A stretch of DNA of 36,074 nucleotides from an uncultured Clostridia bacterium (GTDB taxonomy: Bacteria; Bacillota; Clostridia; Oscillospirales; Oscillospiraceae): the NCBI GenBank assembly GCA_946628965.1, contig CAMOXI010000015.1:1-36074 (forward strand), given 5' to 3'. This document shows, piece after piece, positions 22,933-30,980 of the stretch; positions within the stretch are counted from its first letter, which is position 1; the number at the start of each line of letters is the position of its first letter. The position numbers were made by a program, and so were the translations under genes. The notes under the pieces were generated by a model. That model saw only the letters and a program-made list of their open reading frames with translations. It had not been told where the DNA came from and ran no database searches.

Positions 22933-24924
22933 TCACCCGAAATACTCGTCGATGACGGCGTAGACGCTCTTGACGGCCTCCGAGAGCTCGGTGTCCTTGA
23001 GCTGCGCGGCCGCCGCGCTGCGGTTGCCGCCGCCGCCCAGCTTCTCCATCAGGATCTGCACGTTCACTTCGCCGATGGAACGGGCGGAGATATTGATGTT
23101 GCCCTTGCCGTCGGGCGAGACCACAACGGACGCGTCCACGCCCGAGATGTTCAGCAGTTCGTCCGCCGCCTTGGCCGCCACCACACGGTTCTGCGGCTCC
23201 TCCGGCGCGGCGATGGCCACCTTGCCGTAGAGCGTGGCCTGCTGCAGGATCTTATAGCGGGCGACCGTGTCGTCCATGCCCGCCTGGAACAGCTTCTTGA
23301 CCTCTGAGGTGTCGGCCCCGCCGCGGCGCAGATAGGCCGCCGCGTCAAAGGTCCGCTCGCCGGTGCGGATCGAAAAGCTCTTGGTGTCCAGCACCATGCC
23401 GGCCAGCATGGCCTCCGCCTCACAGCGGAGCATGTCGCTCAGGTCGGTGACCTCCTGCAGGATCTCGGTGACCAGCTCACAGGCCGAGGAGGCATAGGGC
23501 TCGATAAAGCCCAGGGCCGCGTTGTGGATATAGGTGGCCGCCACGCGGTGGTGGTCGATGACCGCCACGCGGTTGCATTTCTCCAGCAGCTCCGCGTCTT
23601 CCACCTGTTCGGGCCGGTTGGTGTCCACGACCACCAGGAGGGTGCGTCCGTCGGCCAGCTGTTTTGCCTCGGCAGGGCTGATGAAGGCGGCCTTGTAGGT
23701 CTCCTCCTTCTGCAGGCGCTCAATGAGGCTGCGGCTGGCATTGTGCTCCAGGTCGATGGCGATCTTCGCCTTGACGCCGCACTTGCGTGCGAGGCAGCAG
23801 ATGCCCACCGCGGCACCCACCGCGTCCAGATCCGCATAGCGGTGGCCCATGACCAGCACCTGGGAGGAATCACGCATCAGCTCGGCCAGGGTGTTGGCCA
23901 TGACGCGGGACTTGACCTTGGTGCGCTTCTCCACCTCGATGCCGCGGCCGCCGAAGAACTCAAAGCTCATCTGGTTTTTGACCACGGCCTGGTCGCCTCC
24001 GCGGGAGAGCGCGATCTCGGTGGCCTTGTCGGCAAACTGCAGGCCCTCGCCCAGCGTGCCGGCCTCCTCGCCGAGACCGATGCTGATGGTGGCGTCGATG
24101 CCGTTGGGGCTCTCGATCTGGTGCATCTGCCCGATGATGTCGAAGCGGTTCTGCTTCATCATATCCAGCTGCTTTTTCTCAAACACCGCGAGGAAGCGGT
24201 CTCTGTCATAGCGGCGCAGGATGCCGTTATAGCTGTCGCACCACTGTCTGAGCTTGTCCTCCGCCGCGTCGCGCAGCTCGTTGCGCACGCGGTCGGTCTG
24301 GTTGCGGCCCAGCTCGTCCAGATTGTCCAGCACGATGACGGCCGGGATCGGGCGAGTCTCCTGATAGCGGGTGCGGATATCATCCGTCTCCGTCATGTCC
24401 ACCCAGTAGGTGACGCCGGTGAAGGAAGCCGCGTCCCCCTTCTCACTGCCGATCAGGTTGCCGTGCAGCTGGTATTTCCGGCCGCCAACCTCCAGCAGCG
24501 TGGGGTACTGCTCCCGCCCTTCCAGCAGCCATTTACCGGAAAAGCCGGGCAGCAGGTCGGTCATTTTGGCGTCGAGCCGCTTGCCGTTCACGCCGAAAAT
24601 GCTGTAGAACATCTCATTTCCCCAGACCACGGTGGAATCGTCCACGCGGAACACCGCCATCGGCAGGGGGAAATGGGCGAGGGTGTTGCTCTTCGCGTTC
24701 TCCGCGCTGTACACCAGCGACTCGGTATAGGCGGTCAGCTGTTTTGCGCGTGCGCGATGGGCCAGGATCGAATACACCAGCAGGATCACCAGCACCGCCC
24801 CCTCGGCCGCAGCCAGATAGGGCAGGCCGAAGAACAGCGTCACCAGAGCAAAAATGCCCAGGAAGAGCAGCAGGATTCCCATGCCGGTATCTGAAAGGCG
24901 TTTGATTTTCGGATCCATTTTCAA
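22933..24924 (-). CDS. gdpP: Cyclic-di-AMP phosphodiesterase GdpP
   Basis: GdpP cleaves c-di-AMP to pApA and so controls potassium, turgor and wall homeostasis. The 663-residue protein has two N-terminal transmembrane helices (about 14-54), a PAS-like region (about 75-170) and a degenerate GGDEF domain (about 190-310). The DHH/DHHA1 catalytic part follows: MGHRYADLDAVGAA (359-372), D434 in VVVDTNRPE, D457-H-H459, and GGGGNRSA (630-637). A TTG at 24922-24924, 9 nt after GGAGG, is a better start than the ATG at 24918, which is 15 nt away. A sigma-A promoter lies upstream. The gene heads the leftward housekeeping run. Confidence 0.95.
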   Translation of the reverse strand: MKMDPKIKRLSDTGMGILLLFLGIFALVTLFFGLPYLAAAEGAVLVILLVYSILAHRARAKQLTAYTESLVYSAENAKSNTLAHFPLPMAVFRVDDSTVVWGNEMFYSIFGVNGKRLDAKMTDLLPGFSGKWLLEGREQYPTLLEVGGRKYQLHGNLIGSEKGDAASFTGVTYWVDMTETDDIRTRYQETRPIPAVIVLDNLDELGRNQTDRVRNELRDAAEDKLRQWCDSYNGILRRYDRDRFLAVFEKKQLDMMKQNRFDIIGQMHQIESPNGIDATISIGLGEEAGTLGEGLQFADKATEIALSRGGDQAVVKNQMSFEFFGGRGIEVEKRTKVKSRVMANTLAELMRDSSQVLVMGHRYADLDAVGAAVGICCLARKCGVKAKIAIDLEHNASRSLIERLQKEETYKAAFISPAEAKQLADGRTLLVVVDTNRPEQVEDAELLEKCNRVAVIDHHRVAATYIHNAALGFIEPYASSACELVTEILQEVTDLSDMLRCEAEAMLAGMVLDTKSFSIRTGERTFDAAAYLRRGGADTSEVKKLFQAGMDDTVARYKILQQATLYGKVAIAAPEEPQNRVVAAKAADELLNISGVDASVVVSPDGKGNINISARSIGEVNVQILMEKLGGGGNRSAAAAQLKDTELSEAVKSVYAVIDEYFG

Positions 24925-25002
24925 AAAACCGCACCTCCCGTCATAAGGGATTTCCTTATCTTAACCATACTATTCCCATGTTAGATACTGATACAAGTTT
25001 AT

Positions 25003-25031
25003 ATTATAGCAAAAGCCCGCCCTCTTCGCAA
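25003..25031 (-). promoter_or_regulatory. Sigma-A promoter of the gdpP run
   Basis: On the minus strand, TTGCGA (25026-25031) and TATAAT (25003-25008) are spaced by 17 nt. The start codon is about 80 nt downstream. Confidence 0.75.
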
Positions 25032-25100
25032 CATAATTTTCAGTTTGACGGGAAATACTGATCATTGCCGTATAAAGAGAAACAAAAGAGAGGCGAGCAT

Positions 25101-26126
25101 ATGAAAGCAGTCATCATGGCCGGCGGCGAGGGCAGCCGGCTGAAAGCCGTCACCGGGGCGCTGCCCAAGCCCCTGGTGCCGATGCTGGGCAGGCCCATCA
25201 TGGAGCACATCCTGCTCCTGCTGCGGCAGCACGGCTTTACGGAGGTCTGCGCCGCGCTGCGTTACCGCTCCGGCGACGTCCGCAACGCCTTCGGCGACGG
25301 GCGGAAGCTGGGCATGCACATCGAATACCGGGTGGAGGATCAGCCCCTGGGCACGGCCGGCGGCGTGAAAAACTGCGCCGATTTCTGGGCGGAGGATGAC
25401 TTTCTCGTCATCAGCGGGGACGCCGCCTGCGATTTTGACTTGAACGCCCTGATGGCCCGGCACCGGGAGAGCGGCAGCGCGGCCACCATCGCCCTGTCCC
25501 GCCAGGCGGTGCCGCTGCGCTACGGCCTGGCCGTGACGGACGGGGAAAACCGGGTGCGCTGCTTTGTGGAAAAGCCGGTGTGGCAGCGGGTCGTCACGGA
25601 TCTGGTGAACACCGGAATCTATGTGCTCTCGCCCCGGGCGATGGATTATGTGCCCCGGGGGCAGCCCTATGACTTTGCGAGAGACCTCTTCCCCCTGCTG
25701 CTGGAGCGGGGCGAGACCGTGCTGGGGCTTCCCATGGAGGGCTACTGGTGCGACGTGGGAACGCCGCTGTCCTACTATCAGTGCTGCGTGGACGCGCTGG
25801 AGGGGCGGCTGAAGCTGGATATCCCGCCCTCCTTCCTGCCCGCCGCGCCGGAGGAGGAGCCGACGCCGCCGGAGGACGGGGCCGTGACCCTCGAGTGCAG
25901 CTGCCGCAGCCGGGCGGAGCTGATGGGTGCCCTCTCCGAGCTGATGCTGGAGCTGGACGCGGACTACGCCGACGGCATCCGCCTGAACCGGGACAATTTT
26001 ACGCTGCACATCTCTCCCCTGCCCAACGCCTCCGCCCTGCGCATCGCCGTGCAGGCGCAGGACACGGAGTTTGCCCGCTCCCTCGCGCTCTCCGCCCGGG
26101 ACCTGGCGAGAGCGCTGGATCTGTAG
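25101..26126 (+). CDS. Sugar-1-phosphate nucleotidyltransferase with a PMM-like C-terminal tail
   Basis: The 341-residue protein starts with the nucleotidyltransferase signature MKAVIMAGGEGSRL, then LPKPLVPMLGRPIMEHIL, LGTAGGV and SGDAACDFD. It would make an NDP-sugar from a sugar-1-phosphate and NTP. The catalytic domain covers about 1-235. After an acidic, Pro/Glu-rich linker (about 245-265), residues 265-341 resemble the C-terminal domain of phosphomannomutase/phosphoglucomutase (DADYADGIRLNRDNFTLHIS). Clostridial homologues are often longer fusions carrying a whole mutase. Here the mutase catalytic domains are absent. The ATG has a GAGGCGAG SD. The sugar is not determined. Confidence 0.85.
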   Translation: MKAVIMAGGEGSRLKAVTGALPKPLVPMLGRPIMEHILLLLRQHGFTEVCAALRYRSGDVRNAFGDGRKLGMHIEYRVEDQPLGTAGGVKNCADFWAEDDFLVISGDAACDFDLNALMARHRESGSAATIALSRQAVPLRYGLAVTDGENRVRCFVEKPVWQRVVTDLVNTGIYVLSPRAMDYVPRGQPYDFARDLFPLLLERGETVLGLPMEGYWCDVGTPLSYYQCCVDALEGRLKLDIPPSFLPAAPEEEPTPPEDGAVTLECSCRSRAELMGALSELMLELDADYADGIRLNRDNFTLHISPLPNASALRIAVQAQDTEFARSLALSARDLARALDL

Positions 26127-26169
26127 CGTACCCGTCCAGCCGTATGGGTTAACAGGAATACAGATCGTT

Positions 26170-26311
26170 GTAGGGACGGCTATCAGCCGCCCGCGCGGCG
26201 AACAGCAAAAGGAAAGAAAAAGCCAGGCGAAATCGCAGCTGTTGTACGAATTCGCCTGACTATTCTTCTGTGGTAACCGTTTATGGCCGGGCGGCTGATA
26301 GCCGCCCCTAC
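26170..26311. repeat. Inverted repeat pair in the convergent gap
   Basis: A 24-nt sequence at 26170-26193 recurs inverted at 26288-26311 with one mismatch; each arm itself holds CGGCT-AT-CAGCCG. Between them lies AGGCGAA...TTCGCCT (about 26223-26257), whose minus-strand reading is followed by CTTTTTCTTT and may terminate mgtE. The stretch 26127-26338 holds no gene. Confidence 0.75.
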
Positions 26312-26338
26312 AGTCTTCTTTCCGACCCTGTACAATCT

Positions 26339-27712
26339 CTAAAAGAGCAGGGCGCTGGCGATGCCGAAGTAGACGAGCAGGCTCAGCGCGTCCACGATGG
26401 TGGTGATGAAGGGGCTCGCCATGACGGCGGGGTCAAAGCCCACCTTCTTGGCCAGCATGGGCAGCGTGCAGCCCACGATCTTGGCCATGAGCACGGTGAC
26501 GGCCATGGTGAAGCAGACCACGAAGGCCGTGAGCACGGTGATGTCCCCATTGCCGAGCAGCAGCCTGTCCACCAGCATGATCTTGGCAAAGCACAGCGTT
26601 GCCAGGGCGACGCCGCAGAGGAAGGCCGTCTGGACTTCCTTCCAGATCACGAGGGCCATGTCGGAAAACTCCAGCTCGCCCAGGCTCAGGGCGCGGATCA
26701 CGGTGACGGAGGCCTGGGAACCGGAGTTGCCGCCGGTGTCCATCAGCATGGGGATGAAGGCGGTCAGCACCACCTGGGCGGCCAGGGCGCTTTCAAAGCC
26801 GGTGATGATCATGCCCGTGAAGGTGGCCGAGACCATCAGCAGGGCAAGCCAGGGGATGCGGTGCTTGAAGAGATCCCAGGCGTTGGAGCGCAGATAGCTC
26901 TTCTCCGAGGGGAGCATACCGGCCATCTTTTCGATATCCTCCGTGGTCTCTTCCACGAGGACGTCCATGGCGTCGTCGAAGGTGATGATACCGACCATTC
27001 TGCCGTCGGTATCCACCACGGGCAGGGCCAGGAAATTGTACTTGGACAGCATCTGCGCGACCTCTTCCTGGTCGGTCATGGTGCTGACGGAGATCACGTT
27101 TCCGTCCATGATCTCCGAAATGGGGGTGCTGTCGTCCGCCGAGAGGAGCAGATCCTTCACCGACACGGTGCCGATGAGCTTGCTGCCCTCGGTCACATAG
27201 CAGGTGTAGATGGTCTCCTTGTCCACGCCGGTTCTGCGGATGCGGGTGATCGCCTCCGCCACGGTCATCTTCGGCCGCAGGGAGACGTATTCGGTGGTCA
27301 TGATGGAGCCGGCGGAGTTCTCCGGGTAGCGCAGCAGGTCGTTGATCTCCTTGCGCATCTGGGGATCGGCCTGGGCCAGGATGCGCTTGACCACATTGGC
27401 CGGCATCTCCTCCACCAGGTCCACCGCGTCGTCCACGTACAGCTCCTCGATCACGTCGCGCAGCTCCGCGTCCGAGAAGCCCCGGATCAGCAGCTCCTGC
27501 TGTTCCGGTTCCATTTCCACGAAGGTCTCCGCCGCCTGCTCCTTCGGCAGCAGCCGAAACAGCCGGGGCAGCCCCTCGTCCGCGATCTCCTCAAAGATCG
27601 CGGCCACGTCGGCCGGATTCATGGTGACCATGATGTCCTTGAGCGTGGAATACTTCTTTTCTCCGAGCAGTTTTTTGATGGTGCTCTCCATCGTTACGGT
27701 ATGTTCTGCCAT
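26339..27712 (-). CDS. mgtE: Magnesium transporter MgtE
   Basis: MgtE is a Mg2+-gated magnesium channel of the inner membrane. The 457-residue protein has the N domain (about 5-130), two CBS domains (about 135-255), a plug helix and five transmembrane helices from about 285. The conserved PMLMDTGGNSGSQ motif lies at 321-333. The ATG at 27710-27712 has GGAGGAG 6 nt upstream; the longer open frame lies in the leader. About 190 nt of leader separate its promoter from its start, and they contain a short ORF. No M-box riboswitch was recognised. Confidence 0.95.
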   Translation of the reverse strand: MAEHTVTMESTIKKLLGEKKYSTLKDIMVTMNPADVAAIFEEIADEGLPRLFRLLPKEQAAETFVEMEPEQQELLIRGFSDAELRDVIEELYVDDAVDLVEEMPANVVKRILAQADPQMRKEINDLLRYPENSAGSIMTTEYVSLRPKMTVAEAITRIRRTGVDKETIYTCYVTEGSKLIGTVSVKDLLLSADDSTPISEIMDGNVISVSTMTDQEEVAQMLSKYNFLALPVVDTDGRMVGIITFDDAMDVLVEETTEDIEKMAGMLPSEKSYLRSNAWDLFKHRIPWLALLMVSATFTGMIITGFESALAAQVVLTAFIPMLMDTGGNSGSQASVTVIRALSLGELEFSDMALVIWKEVQTAFLCGVALATLCFAKIMLVDRLLLGNGDITVLTAFVVCFTMAVTVLMAKIVGCTLPMLAKKVGFDPAVMASPFITTIVDALSLLVYFGIASALLF

Positions 27713-27763
27713 CGGTCTCCTCCTTTTCGTCAAAAGTCGGAAGTCCGACACGCAGGCCGATGT

Positions 27764-27850
27764 TCAGCAGATAGAAAAGAGGAAGCGCCGCAAAGGCGGT
27801 TCCGCATCAAAACTTCGGCCTGCTGTGCCGCTGGTACTTCCACCGTCCAT
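27764..27850 (-). CDS. Short ORF in the mgtE leader
   Basis: This 28-codon ORF encodes MDGGSTSGTAGRSFDAEPPL followed by RRFLFSIC. It starts with ATG 8 nt after a strong AGGAGG and ends 51 nt before mgtE. It contains DAEPP, an acidic/proline stretch reminiscent of Mg2+-sensing leader peptides such as MgtL of E. coli. Its codons 10-12 (GCA GGC CGA) can pair with TCGGCCTGC just after its stop. I infer a regulatory leader peptide; the ORF could also be fortuitous. Confidence 0.5.
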   Translation of the reverse strand: MDGGSTSGTAGRSFDAEPPLRRFLFSIC

Positions 27851-27913
27851 GACGTTTCCTCCTATCAATTTTTTTGTTTTTTCCGGGCGGTGCTTTGCGT
27901 CGCCCACTATTTT

Positions 27914-27942
27914 AGAATATCGTTTGCAGCGTTTTTTGTCAA
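27914..27942 (-). promoter_or_regulatory. Promoter of the mgtE leader
   Basis: On the minus strand, a perfect TTGACA (27937-27942) and TATTCT (27914-27919) are separated by 17 nt. It lies just past the stop of the upstream deaminase-like gene, and gives mgtE an independent transcript with a leader of about 190 nt. Confidence 0.65.
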
Positions 27943-27996
27943 GAAAAAAACCGGGGTCGTCCGCGCCTTCCAGGCGCAAAAGCCAAGCGCTGAAAA

Positions 27997-30447
27997 CTAT
28001 CGCAGGTCGTGCTTTTCCAGCAGCTCCCGCGCGAAGTCCGCGGTCTCGTCGAAGAGCTGCACATAGCCCTGGAGCATGCGCGCCTTGGCGCAGAGGGCAC
28101 GGCTGCGGCGGCTGACGTAAATGGCGCACTTGTGCCGCCCGTTTTTCGCCTCCTGCACCAGGTTGGCCGCGGGGGAATTGCCGTCGAAGGCCAGAAGCAC
28201 CGAGGGACGGCGCTTGAAGATCTCATAGGCGAAGCTCTTGTACACGCCGTTGCCGCTCTGCTCAATGGAGATGCGGATCCCCGCGCCGCTGCGGCGCAGG
28301 CGGGCGCACTCGGCGTCCGTCAGCGCGGCGGGCACGATGGCAAAGAGCGCGAAGCGGCCCCGGTTCTGTTCAGCGAGATAGCGCTCCAGCCCGCAGAGCC
28401 GGTGCCCGATCACGAAGCAGACCTTCTCCGGGTCGGCGTTCTCCAGCAGGGCGTCGATCACCGCCTTGCCTCCGGGGCGCAGTTTGGTGGCGCGCCGGTC
28501 GCTGTTGAAGCTGCCGCCCGCGAGAATGATCGGCGTTTTGCCAGCCGGCAGCTCGCGCACCCGGTCTGCCAGGGCCGCGGCGGCGTCCCGTTTTCCGCCG
28601 CCGAGCCAGAGATCCGTCTCCACCCGGCCGGTCTCCCCGATTCGCCGGGCATAGAAGGCGGCAATATCCTCTTGCGCAAGGGCGGCAAGGGCCTCCGTCT
28701 TTCGCGCAAATACCGTGAGGCTCTCATCGCGGATGCGCTCCTCGGCGGCGCGCATCTGGCAGAGATCCTCGTGCCGCAGGCCCAGCAGCTTTTCCAGCGC
28801 CAGCTCCTCATCGATGGAGTTGGTGCCGTAGAGCGCGCCGCCGTCGGTGCCCTGCACGCAGGCGATGCCCGCGCGCAGATACTGCCGCAGCGGGTGGCGC
28901 TCCAGGTCGCTCAGATTGTTGAGACGCACGTTGGAGGTGAGCTGGAATTCCAGCGTCACGCCGTCCTCCCGCAGGGCCTGCAGCAGCCGCTGCCCGTTTG
29001 CGGAGCGGAGATTCGGCGTATAGAGCCCGTGGCCGATGCGCAGCCGGGGCATCTTCTGCCCCGGCACGAGCGACGCGCGCACGCAGCGGATCGTATTTGC
29101 CACATTGTCGCGCAGGCTGTCGTTTTCGCCCGCGTGCACGCGCAGGACGAAGCCGTCGTTCTCCCCGGCGATGCGCGTCAGCTCCCGGAGCGTGTTTTTC
29201 AGTTCCAGGATGTCGTTGATCTCCTCGCCCACAATGTCGCTGCCCGCCACATAGGGATCCATGGCCACGGCCCGCAGCACCCGCAGGTTCTCGCTCAGAT
29301 AGTCCCCGGGTGTCACGGCGTCGCGCACGATGGTGAGTGGTGTGCGGCGCATGGCGGCGAGAAAGCGCATCAGCACGCCGGTCTCCGCCGTGACGGCGGG
29401 CATGACCGCGTGGATCTGCCGCAATACTTCGGGCGCCGCCTCCGCCTTGCAGAGGCTGGTGTCGGAGATCTCGGCGTAGTCGATGCCGTAGCGCCGGTAG
29501 TTGCGCGCGATCCAGAGAAGCTTGTCCTGAAAGAGCGTGTTTTCGGCATAGGCCGGATTCTCCCGATCCCGGGCCATCTGCCGCAGGGCCCGGGCGATGT
29601 CCTCATCCGGGACAGTCGGTTCCGCCGGGAGCGGGATCGGATCCTCCGCCGGGACGCCCTTGGTGAACACATAGCGGTAGAGGTAGACCTTCTCCAGATC
29701 GGCGAAGACGGCCTGCCCGTCCTTGGGGATCGCCAGAGACACCCGGATGCGCCCGATGTTGTATGCCGCGTCCGCCGGATTGTTCAGGATCAAATCGGCA
29801 AAGTTAATAAAGGTATTGTCGTCGATGCGCCGCTCCCGGTATTTGCCGGTGAGGGTGGAATCGGCCAGCGCCCGCTCCGCCCGGTCGCGCCGCTTTTCCA
29901 GCAGCGCCAGCTGCGCCGGGCTGCACTTCAGCCCCAGCTTTTTGATATAGTAGAGCGGATAACGGATCTGATGGTGGATGCCCAGGGCGATCAGCAGATC
30001 CGGCGGGAGATTGGCGCTCATGTGGGTGTGCAGATCGGTGCGGAACTTGCAGTCGGAGAAAATATAGGTCTTGACGATGGTCTTCTGCTCCGAGAGGCGG
30101 TAGTCCTTGGTCTGGCTCATCAGCGCCTTGGATATGGCGGGGATGGAGGCCTTGAGCTCCACGCTCCCGTCCGGGTGGATGTTCGCCACCTTGGTGTTCC
30201 CCAGGCGGAAGATCCAGAGCTGCCGGTTGTCCCCGTCCACATAGCTGGGGACGGTGCCGCGGATCACCATGAGGCCCTGCTCGTCCTCGCTCAGCGGGAG
30301 AGCACAGAGCCGGGCCAGGTTTCGGATCAGGTTGCCGGTGCCGTGGTTCGGTGTGCGCAGCACATAGTGCAGCTCCTCCCCTTCCCGGCTGAGCTCCACC
30401 AGAATATCCTTTTCCTTGTCCAGCGCAAAGCGGCCGAAGTACTCCAT
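27997..30447 (-). CDS. Large adenosine-deaminase-like protein with C-terminal SLOG-like domain
   Basis: The 816-residue protein has three parts. Residues 1-130 form an N-terminal region I do not recognise. Residues about 131-600 carry the metal-dependent adenosine/AMP deaminase fold: D139-L-H140-T-H142 (metal HxH), H438-A-G-E441 (metal His and catalytic Glu), H473 in GHG, TSN (504-506) and D535 in GTDGG. The Asp that usually follows D535 is Gly. Residues about 635-785 look like a Rossmann-type SLOG domain (ILAGGSFNS, VCFVIGH, SVLLAFDGNSPAANLVQEAK). Normal adenosine deaminases are about 330-380 residues. A nucleotide substrate or ligand is inferred, not shown. The ATG has GGGAGG 6 nt upstream. 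Defence-linked enzymes such as Cad1 and RdrB also use a deaminase fold, but no RdrA-like ATPase or CRISPR locus is in this window. Confidence 0.75.
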   Translation of the reverse strand: MEYFGRFALDKEKDILVELSREGEELHYVLRTPNHGTGNLIRNLARLCALPLSEDEQGLMVIRGTVPSYVDGDNRQLWIFRLGNTKVANIHPDGSVELKASIPAISKALMSQTKDYRLSEQKTIVKTYIFSDCKFRTDLHTHMSANLPPDLLIALGIHHQIRYPLYYIKKLGLKCSPAQLALLEKRRDRAERALADSTLTGKYRERRIDDNTFINFADLILNNPADAAYNIGRIRVSLAIPKDGQAVFADLEKVYLYRYVFTKGVPAEDPIPLPAEPTVPDEDIARALRQMARDRENPAYAENTLFQDKLLWIARNYRRYGIDYAEISDTSLCKAEAAPEVLRQIHAVMPAVTAETGVLMRFLAAMRRTPLTIVRDAVTPGDYLSENLRVLRAVAMDPYVAGSDIVGEEINDILELKNTLRELTRIAGENDGFVLRVHAGENDSLRDNVANTIRCVRASLVPGQKMPRLRIGHGLYTPNLRSANGQRLLQALREDGVTLEFQLTSNVRLNNLSDLERHPLRQYLRAGIACVQGTDGGALYGTNSIDEELALEKLLGLRHEDLCQMRAAEERIRDESLTVFARKTEALAALAQEDIAAFYARRIGETGRVETDLWLGGGKRDAAAALADRVRELPAGKTPIILAGGSFNSDRRATKLRPGGKAVIDALLENADPEKVCFVIGHRLCGLERYLAEQNRGRFALFAIVPAALTDAECARLRRSGAGIRISIEQSGNGVYKSFAYEIFKRRPSVLLAFDGNSPAANLVQEAKNGRHKCAIYVSRRSRALCAKARMLQGYVQLFDETADFARELLEKHDLR

Positions 30448-30459
30448 AGCGTCCTCCCT

Positions 30460-30970
30460 TTATGCCGCGGGACTGTGAAAACGATTCCTTTCACAGTCCC
30501 GGACTTCATAGTTTTTCTGAATATGCAAAGGCATTATGAGCCCCCCTATCTTTCTTTTCGTCTTGCCGAAAAAGAAAGATAGCGCCGCTCGCGGTGTAAG
30601 AAAGAAAAGGGCGCTCACAAAGACGCCGTGCTTTTTGCGCCACGCCATCCGCGTAATGGCTTCGCTTACGCTCGCGGCGCTTCCCTGTCTATAGACTGAC
30701 GAGCCGCGGTGCCATGCGGGGCATGATCCCGGTCAGAAGTGTAACGGAGCGACAGCGCTGTGCGGGCTCAGCAACTACGCGTACCTGCTATAGCGGCGAC
30801 CCCGGTTGCGCCCTTGGGTTCCCCGCTTGTACGAGGGGTCAAGGGGAAGCTTCCCCTTGTCGCCTTTCTTTGGCATCAAAAACCGTTTCTTTCCGCGAGC
30901 AGGAAAGAAATGGGTTTTGCTTTACGCAGCTTTCAACTCTGAGCGCTTGATAATTTGAGCATCCGTACTA
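30460..30970. other. Non-coding, hairpin-rich stretch upstream of the deaminase-like gene
   Basis: No gene is supported here. A 13-bp hairpin at 30468-30501 lies directly upstream of the deaminase-like gene's SD and resembles the one at 1475-1508. Further hairpins are 30546-30582 (CTATCTTTCTTTT and its complement), 30840-30859 (CAAGGGGAAG palindrome) and TTTCTTTCC/GGAAAGAAA at about 30886-30910. A 24-codon ORF (30460-30534, -) with a GGGGGG SD overlaps the first hairpin, but its reading is not convincing. The rest looks like decayed repeat sequence. Confidence 0.6.
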
Positions 30971-30980
30971 CTTATGCTCT

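Noticed and set aside
27713-27913. M-box (ykoK) magnesium riboswitch upstream of mgtE
   Set aside because: I could not recognise its conserved core in the leader; only the short ORF and simple hairpins are visible. A covariance search would settle it.
27997-30447. RADAR (RdrB) defence component
   Set aside because: The size and deaminase fold are suggestive, but no RdrA-type ATPase is adjacent and the C-terminal domain looks SLOG-like. I keep it as an unassigned deaminase-like protein.
30460-30534. A 24-codon ORF with a GGGGGG SD in front of the deaminase-like gene
   Set aside because: It is mostly made of the hairpin at 30468-30501 and shows no recognisable features, so I do not call it a gene.
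30600-30960. Degenerate gene or pseudogene
   Set aside because: Short frames exist on both strands but none has family similarity, a good SD or a consistent reading; palindromes dominate.
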